From: Streptococcus parasanguinis | Lineage (GTDB): Bacteria; Bacillota; Bacilli; Lactobacillales; Streptococcaceae | Assembly: GCF_019929185.1 (NCBI RefSeq) | Contig: NZ_JAHZPC010000007.1 | Coordinates: 1 to 64,000 of the forward strand | Length of the DNA: 64,000 nucleotides | Direction: 5' to 3' | Shown here: positions 27,853 to 35,426 of the stretch, one piece after another | How the letters are laid out: the number at the start of each line of letters is the position of its first letter | Numbering within the stretch: the stretch's first letter is position 1 | Notes under the pieces: generated by a model | Database searches by the model: none | What the model was told of the DNA's origin: nothing | The model's input: the letters and a program-made list of their open reading frames with translations, nothing else | Position numbers and translations under genes: made by a program

Positions 27853-28624
27853 AGGCAGCACCTACCGTTTCTTGAACTGGTCTTGGGGCATAATCCAAGC
27901 CTTGTGATTTATGATAAGCACAGCTATATTTTGAAAATTTCTGTTTGACCAAACCATACTTCTCTAAAATATCCTTTAGCCATTTAGGTTCTTGGCCAGG
28001 AGCCTTTATTTCCATGATCACGAAGTCATCCTCTAGTAGAGGTTCTCCTTTCTTCCCATCAAAAAGGCTAACAGCCTGATCTCGAAAGACTAGGTTTTGA
28101 TCGATTGTCACGCGAATCTTTTGATAAGGATAACCCTGAATGGATTTCTTTTCTTTGAGAGACAGACGATCATAGTAAATGAACATCCGTGGTTCCAATC
28201 GATGACCATAACGTTTGCGCAATCTCTGAATCTCTTGTACTAAGTCTGGATCTTGTATCTGATGATCTACTTTCCCATCTGTCATCAAGTTGATAATGGC
28301 TTGCGAAGTGGCGACTAGGCGGAATTTATGGCCAATTCCTTCTTCATCTTTTGACTTCACCTCTAGAAACACTGGGCTGTCTGCTTGAGGTTTTTCTATA
28401 TAAGTCCGCATCCGAATTTTTTCACGGCGGTGTTGTTTTGCAAGAGCATCTTGAATGACATCAAAATTTTCCGTGTCAAAATAAATGTTTGAAATGGTTG
28501 AGGTTGGGTAATCATCTTCTACGACGTATTCTTTTAAGTCTTTGATCAAGTCCTTCACGTCATCTTTTGCGACGATATATTTTGTTTCGATTCGTTTGAA
28601 ACTTGTCTCAATTGTTTTTTTCAT
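27845..28624 (-). CDS. VTC-domain (polyphosphate polymerase-like) protein
   Basis: This 259-residue protein spans one VTC domain, the tunnel fold that in yeast Vtc4 makes polyphosphate from ATP. The basic and acidic tunnel residues are visible: ETKYIV (about 12-17), YFDTENFDV, RREKIRMRTY (about 66-75), FLEVKSKDEEGIGHK (about 87-101), RLEPRMFIYYDR (about 140), RVTIDQNLVF and VIMEIKAPG (about 213-221). Whether the bacterial protein polymerises phosphate or another anionic substrate is not shown. An AAAGGAG ribosome site precedes the ATG. It is transcribed divergently from a beta-helix lipoprotein through a symmetrical control region. Confidence 0.88.
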   Translation of the reverse strand: MKKTIETSFKRIETKYIVAKDDVKDLIKDLKEYVVEDDYPTSTISNIYFDTENFDVIQDALAKQHRREKIRMRTYIEKPQADSPVFLEVKSKDEEGIGHKFRLVATSQAIINLMTDGKVDHQIQDPDLVQEIQRLRKRYGHRLEPRMFIYYDRLSLKEKKSIQGYPYQKIRVTIDQNLVFRDQAVSLFDGKKGEPLLEDDFVIMEIKAPGQEPKWLKDILEKYGLVKQKFSKYSCAYHKSQGLDYAPRPVQETVGAAYV

Positions 28625-28696
28625 GTTTCTTCTCCTTTAAGAGGGATCTATTGTTTCTAACCTTCAGTAAGTATGAATACGACTTACGTGCTTTCT

Positions 28697-28805
28697 AGTT
28701 TAATGGGACTTTCTTAACTGGTCATTAAGCCAAACTTAAAGAAAACTAAAGTTAAGGTTCCTTTCAGAAAAACTTTAGGAAACTTTCAGCTAGCAACTTT
28801 AGACT
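28697..28805. promoter_or_regulatory. Mirror-symmetric hexamer array between divergent promoters
   Basis: On the minus strand toward the VTC gene, CTTTAG, TTTAAG, CTTAAT and GTTAAG occur at 11-bp steps (28746-28751 down to 28713-28718), and 10 bp later TAAACT (28697-28702). On the plus strand toward the lipoprotein gene, GTTAAG, TTTCAG, CTTTAG and TTTCAG occur at 11-bp steps (28751-28756 up to 28784-28789), and 10 bp later TAGACT (28800-28805). Both halves are centred on base 28751. The layout is that of an OmpR-family activator (CiaR type, TTTAAG-N5-TTTAAG, 10 bp before the -10), doubled and mirrored. Confidence 0.75.
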
Positions 28806-28838
28806 AGGAGCATATCAATTGAACGAGAGGAAAAGCTC

Positions 28839-30086
28839 ATGAAATCAAACAAATGGAAATTTTTATTAACGGGGGCCGCAACCCTCACCTTACTGACAGC
28901 TTGCACCCAGGCGTCATCACAATCAGCTACAAAAAGCAATACTGCACAAACTACCGCTACTTCTACTTCAAAAAATAAAACAAACAATTCCAACTATTTT
29001 ACAGATAAGGACAAGGACAGCTCTTATGATGAAAGCAAAGCCTCTACTGTAAAACTGTCTGGATCTTCTGCAAGTGTATCAGGTGACGGCGTTGCTGTAT
29101 CTGGATCAACTGTGACCATCTCAAAGGCTGGAACCTATGTCATCTCTGGTGAATCCGATGGAGTTCAAATCAAGGTCGAAGCAGGTGACTCAGATGATGT
29201 TCACATCGTCTTGAAAGGCGTTACCATGACCAACACCAACGCGCCAATTTCTGCTACGAAAGCAGGTCATGTCTACCTGACTCTAGCAGATGGCACGACC
29301 AATACCTTGTCTGATTCAAGTTCAAACAATGATGAAGATGCCGATGCGGTGATCTTCTCTAAAGGCGACCTCACCATCAATGGTTCAGGTACGCTCAACA
29401 TTGACGCTAAGAAGAACAACGGTATCAAAGCCAATGACACTCTCCATATCACAGGTGGAACCTATAAGATAACGGCTGTAGGAGATGCCTTCAACGTCAA
29501 TGACGAACTCAATATCACTGGTACGACCATGACCATCGATGCAGATGAAGATGCCGTCAAGGTGGATAATGATGAAGATACTTCGGTCGGAACCATGTAC
29601 CTTTCAGATAACAAAATGACCATCACTGCAGGAGACGACGGAATCCATGCTTCTGGTGATCTGATCATCGATAGCGGAACCTATGAGGTAACAGAGTCTG
29701 TCGAAGGTCTCGAAGGAAAATCGATCACCATCAACGGTGGAGATATCACCATCTATGCAACCGATGACGGTGTCAATGCAGCCAATGCTAATGCCAACCA
29801 AGATGAAATTTTCTTCACTATGAATGGTGGAACCCTCAACGTTGAAGTTGGCCAAGGCGATACCGATCCAATTGATTCGAATGGAAATATCACCGTTACC
29901 GGAGGAACCATTAAATTAACGGGTCAATCTGGATTCGACTTTGATGGTACTGCTACCTACACTGGCGGAGACATCTATATCAACGGTGAAAAACAAACGG
30001 AAATTGTCAACTCCATGCCTGGAGGCGGTGGGGCTCCAGGTGGTGGCGGACCTCAAGGCGGTGGACCTGGAGGGGGGCATCCATAA
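28839..30086 (+). CDS. Cthe_2159-type beta-helix lipoprotein (acidic-glycan binding family)
   Basis: This 415-residue protein has a lipoprotein signal ending LLTAC (Cys22), a low-complexity Ser/Thr/Asn linker (about 23-60), then a repetitive right-handed beta-helix (about 68-390) rich in DGI, NGG and ADDDG-like turns with many aspartates. The tail is Gly/Pro-rich (about 393-415). This matches the 'carbohydrate-binding domain-containing' Cthe_2159 family, whose founder binds acidic polysaccharide and calcium. It is divergent from the VTC/DUF4956 pair and probably co-regulated. A plausible role is binding an anionic wall polymer outside the membrane; that is inference. GAGAGG is the ribosome site. 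Confidence 0.82.
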   Translation: MKSNKWKFLLTGAATLTLLTACTQASSQSATKSNTAQTTATSTSKNKTNNSNYFTDKDKDSSYDESKASTVKLSGSSASVSGDGVAVSGSTVTISKAGTYVISGESDGVQIKVEAGDSDDVHIVLKGVTMTNTNAPISATKAGHVYLTLADGTTNTLSDSSSNNDEDADAVIFSKGDLTINGSGTLNIDAKKNNGIKANDTLHITGGTYKITAVGDAFNVNDELNITGTTMTIDADEDAVKVDNDEDTSVGTMYLSDNKMTITAGDDGIHASGDLIIDSGTYEVTESVEGLEGKSITINGGDITIYATDDGVNAANANANQDEIFFTMNGGTLNVEVGQGDTDPIDSNGNITVTGGTIKLTGQSGFDFDGTATYTGGDIYINGEKQTEIVNSMPGGGGAPGGGGPQGGGPGGGHP

Positions 30087-30094
30087 TAACAAAT

Positions 30095-30120
30095 AAAGGC
30101 AGGATTTCTTCCTGACCTTT
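30095..30120 (+). terminator. Terminator of the beta-helix lipoprotein gene
   Basis: AAAGG and AGGA (30095-30104) pair with TCCT and CCTTT (30110-30120) around a short loop with a small internal mismatch, and the run of T residues continues to 30124. Confidence 0.85.
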
Positions 30121-30175
30121 TTTTGTTACCCTTTTTATGATAGAATAGAAAATCAATCAGCTTATCGAAAGGAAC

Positions 30176-30859
30176 ATGATGAAAAAACAGACACTCCCTC
30201 TTTTGTTCACACTCTTGCTGTCTCTTCTTTTTCTATCAGCCTGTGTGCCGGACCTTAAGATCAACTTTAAAAAAGTACCCACTGCTACCAGCTCAAAAAA
30301 GAAAACCTTTAAAAAAAGTAGCTCGAGTCGTTCTAGCCTCCCGAGTCGCTCAACCAGTTCAAATAGCTCAAGCAACTCCTCTAGCTCTCCCTCAACTACT
30401 ACGGAAACCTCTTCTGACATCGTCACGACCGAAGGACTCCCTAAAAATGCTCAAGAAGCTCCAAAAGATAAGATTTATGCGACAGGGAACCTAAAAGTAG
30501 CCTACTCTAGAAATGACGATAAAATTTTTGCACAGACGCCGGATTATGAAGGATATACCACCGCTCTTGTCCAAACAATTCTTGGAAGTCCTGAAAAACA
30601 AATAACAGACCCTGCTTATATTGCCGAATCTTTTGAAAATACCGAATTAGAAAATATTAAAGGGCTCTACCACGAGGGAAAAATCACAGGGGAACAAGCT
30701 CACGCCTTTTTGATGGGAGCTGTTGATCTCAAACAAGCTTCTAAATTCGGAGTAAACTACACCATTTACACCTATAAAAACAACACTATCCAACTGGTCT
30801 TTGAAAACGACCAACTTCTCTATATTACTCCAAATCCTGATGTCGTCTTCTTTAAATAA
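30176..30859 (+). CDS. Lipoprotein, DUF4947-like
   Basis: This 227-residue predicted lipoprotein has a signal ending FLSAC (Cys23), a lysine stretch, a very serine-rich linker (about 45-80), and a C-terminal domain (about 95-227, GYTTALVQTILGSPEKQITDPAYIAESFENTE). It resembles streptococcal DUF4947 proteins, but I cannot confirm the family. Two adjacent ATGs could serve as the start; AAAGGAAC favours the first or second equally. It has its own TGATAGAAT-type promoter. Function unknown. Confidence 0.72.
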   Translation: MMKKQTLPLLFTLLLSLLFLSACVPDLKINFKKVPTATSSKKKTFKKSSSSRSSLPSRSTSSNSSSNSSSSPSTTTETSSDIVTTEGLPKNAQEAPKDKIYATGNLKVAYSRNDDKIFAQTPDYEGYTTALVQTILGSPEKQITDPAYIAESFENTELENIKGLYHEGKITGEQAHAFLMGAVDLKQASKFGVNYTIYTYKNNTIQLVFENDQLLYITPNPDVVFFK

Positions 30860-30864
30860 TAAAC

Positions 30865-30888
30865 ATTCTCGCTTAGACAAGCGAGAAT
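30865..30888 (+). terminator. Terminator of the DUF4947-like gene
   Basis: ATTCTCGCTT (30865-30874) pairs perfectly with AAGCGAGAAT (30879-30888) around AGAC, and a run of T residues follows. Confidence 0.92.
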
Positions 30889-30910
30889 TTTTGTTTCACA
30901 TGAAACAAAA

Positions 30911-30937
30911 AACTCCCAACACATTCTGTTGGGAGTT
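30911..30937 (-). terminator. Terminator of the YhgE/Pip gene
   Basis: AACTCCCAAC (30911-30920) pairs perfectly with GTTGGGAGTT (30928-30937). On the minus strand TTTTTTG follows. A further palindrome, TTTGTTTCACATGAAACAAA (30890-30909), lies between this and the convergent terminator. Confidence 0.92.
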
Positions 30938-30945
30938 CCCGAAGA

Positions 30946-33741
30946 TTAGTCCTCTTCATATTGTTTTGGATTATAGAACCACATTCCTAGCCCTGCAAAA
31001 AGAACAATAGTCATCAGAAGGAAGGCCACTTGATTTCCAATTTCTCCTGTCATCGAAATCGTTTGACGAAGACCAGAAACGGTATAGCTCATTGGCAAGA
31101 ATGGATGAATGGCTTGGAAAAATCCATTTGTCAAAGCAAGAGGATAGGTTCCTGCACTAGAAGCCAATTGCAAGAGCAAGAGGATCAAGGAAAGGAAAGC
31201 ACCGACTTTTCTTTGCCATGTCGTCAAAGCTGTTACGATAGACATGAAGGCTACACTACCAATCACACAAAGGAAGAGAGTAGCCATCTCATGATTAGCT
31301 GATAAACCAATCAAGTGAACGGCACCATAGACCAAGACTCCTGCAATCACCGCAATCGTTCCGTTGACCTCAAAGCGAGATTTAAACCATGCCCAGCGAC
31401 TTTCAGGATGACGACCGGATGGTAATTTTGCAAAGATCATGTTGGTTGACAAGGCACAAACAAAGAGAGCTACCGAGATCATATAAGGAGCCATTCCAAC
31501 ACCATTCACAGGGGTATTGTCATGGTCTGTTTTAGACAAAGTGACAGGATCTGCTAAGGTTTTAGCGTTTTCTTTTTCAGTTGTAGCCACATTCAATTGT
31601 CCCTTAGCATCGTTTAATCCTTGACTCAAGGTTTGGCTTCCTGTTGCTAATTCACCTAAACCATTTGTCAATGTTTGGCCACCCGCTGCTAATTTGCTGG
31701 ACCCATCTGAGATTTGATTTGCTCCGTCAGCTAGTTTATCAGCCCCCGTCACCAATTGACCTGATTTCTCTGTCAACTGGTTAACACCTGTGACAAGTTT
31801 GTTGACACCACCTGCCAACTCTGGAGTTTTGCTGTTCAATTGCCCTACTCCATCTGCTAATTTTCCAGCACCAGCAATCAATTCACCAGATTTACTTGTC
31901 AATTGTGTTGCTCCTGAAGCCAGTTGATTCATACCTGATGTCAAAGCAGGCATCTTACCATTTAACTCACCTAGTCCAGAAGTTAATTGATTACTTCCTG
32001 CAAGCAATTCCGATGATTTACTATCTAGTTGGCCAACACCTGCTGCTAACTGACTAGCACCATCCGTTAAAGTGCTACTATTGGTCTGAAGTTGGCTTGC
32101 CCCACTAGCGATTTTATCAACACCAGCTGTATAAGCGCCGATTCCTTGACTGATGGTTTGACTAGCTGGTAACAATTGTCCACTAACTGCGGATTGGATT
32201 TTAGACAAGCCACTTGACAAGTCTGTCAAGGTTGAAGAAGCTGTCGGTAAAACTTGATTGGCTGCAGTTTGCAACTGTGTCAAGCTATTTCCTGTATTCA
32301 AACTACTTTGGATCGTTTGGATCGTTGTCAAGATCCCTTGAGCCGCCGTTTCACTCGAGCTTGGGCTAGATGAGATCGCCGCACTGATTTCCGCTTGTTG
32401 ATCAGCTGTCATTGCTTGATAAGCTGCTGTCCCTTGCACACTTGCAAGGGCATTTGCACGATCCGCTTGGGCTGAAGCAAGGATTGATTGAGCTGAATTC
32501 GCAATACTCGTCAAGCCAGACGAAAGTTGACTGGTATCTACCGAAGCATTTTGAATCGCTGCATTTAATTGGTTTAAACCAGCTGCCAATTGATCAATAT
32601 GAGCTGATTGGCTTGTAGAAGCTTGTAGCTGGCTTGATAATGTTTGAATACCTGATTCTAATTGAGAAACTCCATTTCGAAGAGTAGTGGATTGACTACT
32701 TAATTGACCCGCTCCCTCTGATAATGTAGCGACTCCATTTGTATAGGTCACTAAACCATTTGAAAAGTTAGATAGACCCGAATTCAATTGACGCACGCCA
32801 TTGGTATAATTCCCAAGACCGTCATTGAGCGTCCCCATACCGCTGGTTAATCGACCAACTCCTGACGCCAACTGAGGGGTTTGACTCGCCATTTGATTGA
32901 GACCATTTCCTAATTGATCCACTCCGGTAGCGTAAGCCATCAATCCTGTATTAAAAGTGCCAAACCCATTATTTAATTGATTGACTCCAGATACCAAATT
33001 TGGAAGTTGACCAGCCATTTGATTGAGACCATTTCCCAATTGACCAACACCATCTGTATAGGCTGCTAGACCAGTTCGGAGAGTGGTTGCACCATCTGAA
33101 AATGCCAAGCTTGAACGAGCCAATGTATTCAAATTAGTGGTCAGTGTTTGCCCACCGTTTTCCAACTTTGTTGCACCATCTGCTAATTTAGCACTTCCAT
33201 CTGCCGCTGTCCCCATACCAGATTTAAGCGATCCCATTTTGGAAAATAAAGCTGTGGTATAAGTATTGGTCACTTTTTCAGCCACTGTCTGCTGCATTTT
33301 TGTCATCGCAGAGTCGCTCATTTTTCCTGCGATAAAACTATGACCACTGGACGTTTGGTAATCAATAGTCATCTGTTCCGGATGATTGGTTAAGATGGAG
33401 CTAGCTTTTTTTGAAAGATCCTCAGGTAGCGTTACAATCATATAATAATCGCCATTTTTTAGACCATCTTTCGCAGCTTTCTCATCTACAAAATGAAAAT
33501 CAAGTGAATCATTGTCCTTCAAATTGGACACCATGTCTTTTCCAATTTCCATCTTTTGTCCATTATATGTAGCAGATTGATCCTTATTGACAACCGCTAC
33601 AGGAAGATCCGAAACCTGACCATATGGATCCCACATGGAAGATAGAAAAATAATATTATAAAGAGCTGGAATTAACGCAACTCCAATCATGACAATGATA
33701 AATGTCGGCTTTTTAAGAATAGCCTTCCATTCTTTCATCAT
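30946..33741 (-). CDS. YhgE/Pip-family membrane protein
   Basis: This 931-residue protein has one membrane segment near the N-terminus (about 13-35), a huge extracytoplasmic region, and about five membrane segments at the C-terminus (about 725-925). The central part (about 160-690) is made of many L-x-x-G-x-x-x-L repeats (GVxQLxxGLxxLxxG), predicted to form long helices. Relatives include the lactococcal phage infection protein Pip and ESX-associated EsaA-like proteins. An open frame runs 40 codons further upstream, but the ATG at 33741 follows an AAAAAGGAG site. It is divergent from a TetR regulator, which probably controls it. Confidence 0.9.
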   Translation of the reverse strand: MMKEWKAILKKPTFIIVMIGVALIPALYNIIFLSSMWDPYGQVSDLPVAVVNKDQSATYNGQKMEIGKDMVSNLKDNDSLDFHFVDEKAAKDGLKNGDYYMIVTLPEDLSKKASSILTNHPEQMTIDYQTSSGHSFIAGKMSDSAMTKMQQTVAEKVTNTYTTALFSKMGSLKSGMGTAADGSAKLADGATKLENGGQTLTTNLNTLARSSLAFSDGATTLRTGLAAYTDGVGQLGNGLNQMAGQLPNLVSGVNQLNNGFGTFNTGLMAYATGVDQLGNGLNQMASQTPQLASGVGRLTSGMGTLNDGLGNYTNGVRQLNSGLSNFSNGLVTYTNGVATLSEGAGQLSSQSTTLRNGVSQLESGIQTLSSQLQASTSQSAHIDQLAAGLNQLNAAIQNASVDTSQLSSGLTSIANSAQSILASAQADRANALASVQGTAAYQAMTADQQAEISAAISSSPSSSETAAQGILTTIQTIQSSLNTGNSLTQLQTAANQVLPTASSTLTDLSSGLSKIQSAVSGQLLPASQTISQGIGAYTAGVDKIASGASQLQTNSSTLTDGASQLAAGVGQLDSKSSELLAGSNQLTSGLGELNGKMPALTSGMNQLASGATQLTSKSGELIAGAGKLADGVGQLNSKTPELAGGVNKLVTGVNQLTEKSGQLVTGADKLADGANQISDGSSKLAAGGQTLTNGLGELATGSQTLSQGLNDAKGQLNVATTEKENAKTLADPVTLSKTDHDNTPVNGVGMAPYMISVALFVCALSTNMIFAKLPSGRHPESRWAWFKSRFEVNGTIAVIAGVLVYGAVHLIGLSANHEMATLFLCVIGSVAFMSIVTALTTWQRKVGAFLSLILLLLQLASSAGTYPLALTNGFFQAIHPFLPMSYTVSGLRQTISMTGEIGNQVAFLLMTIVLFAGLGMWFYNPKQYEED

Positions 33742-33758
33742 ATTTTTTGTCTCCTTTT

Positions 33759-33850
33759 TATACACAATGTCTAAATTTCTGATATAATAGATTATACAGT
33801 TTCTAGAAAATTTCACAAGTAGGAATTTTATTTTTTGGACACTGTGTATA
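33759..33850. promoter_or_regulatory. Paired TetR-type operators and divergent promoters
   Basis: TATACACAATGTCTAAA (33759-33775) and the inverted copy TTTGGACACTGTGTATA (33834-33850) match at 15 of 17 positions. On the minus strand TTGTGA (33813-33818) and TATAAT (33791-33796), spacer 16, form the yhgE promoter; its operator covers the early transcript. On the plus strand TATAAT (33847-33852) overlaps the second operator, giving autorepression. Confidence 0.75.
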
Positions 33851-33874
33851 ATTTTGTGCAAAAAGGATTAACAG

Positions 33875-34408
33875 ATGACTGAGAGCAATAAACGATTAAA
33901 AACAAAACGAAATATTGAGGAGGCGATGGTTCGACTACTCGAAAAGGAATCATTCGACCAAATCACAACGGTTGAGTTAGCACAAGAATCCGGTATTAGT
34001 CGCTCTAGCTTTTATACCCACTATCGAGACAAGTACGATATGATCGAGCGCTACCAACAAGCACTCTTTCACAAGCTTGAATATATCTTTGACAAACACC
34101 AAGACGACAAGCGTCAAGCGATTACAGAGGTGTTCGAATTTCTAACCAAGGAGCCCCTCTTTGCGGTTCTTCTGACAGAGAATGGAACCAAAGAGATCCA
34201 AACCTTCTTACGACATAAATTACAGATTCTTCTGGTTGATAGTTTGCAAGAACGCTATAGTCATAAATCATTAACAGATATTGAAAGAGTCTACAGTTCT
34301 GTCTATCTGACCAATGCCTTCTTCGGAGTCTGTCAAATGTGGGTTTCTCGCGGAAAAAAAGAAAGCCCTCAACAAATGGCTGAATTTTTAATGAAAATGT
34401 TACGGTAA
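33875..34408 (+). CDS. TetR/AcrR-family regulator
   Basis: This 177-residue regulator has an N-terminal TetR helix-turn-helix (about 10-55; TTVELAQESGISRSSFYTHYRDKYDMI). The SFYTHYRDK recognition segment is classical. The C-terminal domain resembles the 'dihydroxyacetone kinase regulator' type of TetR proteins. It is divergent from the YhgE/Pip gene and flanked by matching operators, so it probably represses both promoters. The ligand is unknown. It ends at a clean terminator. Confidence 0.9.
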   Translation: MTESNKRLKTKRNIEEAMVRLLEKESFDQITTVELAQESGISRSSFYTHYRDKYDMIERYQQALFHKLEYIFDKHQDDKRQAITEVFEFLTKEPLFAVLLTENGTKEIQTFLRHKLQILLVDSLQERYSHKSLTDIERVYSSVYLTNAFFGVCQMWVSRGKKESPQQMAEFLMKMLR

Positions 34409-34414
34409 CAGTCT

Positions 34415-34438
34415 CTCCTGATCTATCTAGATCAGGAG
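34415..34438 (+). terminator. Terminator of the TetR gene
   Basis: CTCCTGATCTA (34415-34425) pairs with TAGATCAGGAG (34428-34438), followed by TTTTTTA. The 201-base gap to rpsD otherwise holds only the rpsD terminator. Confidence 0.92.
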
Positions 34439-34567
34439 TTTTTTATTAGAAGGTTTCAGTTTTAAGAAAACAAAAAATCCGCTTCATTTTATGAAACAGC
34501 CTTAGAGAATTTATAACTGAACAAAAAGGGGAGCAAACCCAGAAATCAACGGTTTAAGACAAAACAA

Positions 34568-34589
34568 AAAGCCCACTGTTGTAGGCTTT
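34568..34589 (-). terminator. rpsD terminator
   Basis: AAAGCCCAC (34568-34576) pairs with GTAGGCTTT (34581-34589) with one mismatch. On the minus strand TTTTTGTTTT follows. Confidence 0.82.
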
Positions 34590-34609
34590 CTGCAAGTTTT
34601 TTCTTAAAA

Positions 34610-35221
34610 TTAAAGCATTTTGTTGTAGAATTCAACGACAAGTGCTTCGTTGATTTCTGGGTTGATTTCATCGCGTTCTGGAAGGCGAGTCAATGAACCT
34701 TCAAGTTTGTCAGCATCGAATGATACGAATGCTGGACGTCCAACTGTAGCTTCAACAGCTTCAAGGATAGCTGGAACTTTAGCTGATTTTTCACGAACTG
34801 AGATCACTTGACCTGGAGTTACGCGGTATGAAGGGATATCAACGCGTTTTCCGTCAACAAGGATGTGACCGTGGTTAACGAATTGACGAGCTTGACGACG
34901 AGTAGTCGCAAGTCCAAGACGGTAAACAACGTTATCCAAACGACGTTCCAAAAGAAGCATAAAGTTGAAACCGACAGTTCCTTCTTTAACTTTAGTAGCT
35001 TGTACGAACAAGTTACGGAATTGTTTTTCACCAAGTCCGTAAGAGAAACGAAGTTTTTGTTTTTCAGCTAATTGCAAACCGTATTCTGACAATTTTGAAC
35101 GGTTGTTTGGTCCGTGTTGACCTGGTACGTAGTTACGACGTGCCAATTCTTTACCTGTACCTGTAAGTGACAAGCCAAGACGGCGAGATTGTTTCCAAGA
35201 TGGTCCTGTATAACGTGACAT
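34610..35221 (-). CDS. rpsD: 30S ribosomal protein S4
   Basis: This 203-residue primary 16S rRNA-binding protein nucleates 30S assembly. The N-terminal [18 protein letters not shown] is the conserved opening, and the S4 RNA-binding domain is at about 93-155 ([27 protein letters not shown]). It is a monocistronic gene with its own promoter and a structured 155-base leader that is a candidate S4 autoregulatory site. Length is standard. Confidence 0.98.
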   Translation of the reverse strand: MSRYTGPSWKQSRRLGLSLTGTGKELARRNYVPGQHGPNNRSKLSEYGLQLAEKQKLRFSYGLGEKQFRNLFVQATKVKEGTVGFNFMLLLERRLDNVVYRLGLATTRRQARQFVNHGHILVDGKRVDIPSYRVTPGQVISVREKSAKVPAILEAVEATVGRPAFVSFDADKLEGSLTRLPERDEINPEINEALVVEFYNKML

Positions 35222-35410
35222 GTGAAATGTCCTCCTATAAAAATAATTTTTGTAGGAAATAACGTTTTAGACAAACCTGATTCGTTCAGAAAGCCTTCGC
35301 CCAAACAGCAAAGGTTACTTTTCTAGCTGGCTTCCTGTTGACGAGCTTCATTTTGTCCTGCTGTCATTTCGCACAAATTCTATTCTATCACGGAATAGAG
35401 ACTTTGTAAA
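35222..35410 (-). promoter_or_regulatory. rpsD promoter and structured leader
   Basis: On the minus strand TTTACA (35405-35410) and the extended TGATAGAAT (-10 at 35382-35387) are spaced 17 bp. In the leader, CCTTTGC pairs with GCGAAGG around TGTTTGG, and immediately outside AGGAAG (near 35331-35336) pairs with CTTTCT (35288-35293), leaving a 16-base bulge on one side. In Bacillus, S4 represses rpsD through its leader; a similar feedback here is inference. Confidence 0.65.
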
Positions 35411-35426
35411 GCCCTTCAAAACAATT

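Noticed and set aside
27845-27861. GTG at 27861 as the DUF4956 start
   Set aside because: The ATG at 27852 gives the expected N-terminus and an overlapping coupled start. The GTG has no properly spaced ribosome site.
30946-33741. Possible CRISPR or DNA tandem array in the YhgE gene because of many similar short blocks
   Set aside because: The repeats are imperfect, follow codon phase and encode L-x-x-G helices. There are no constant direct repeats with unique spacers.
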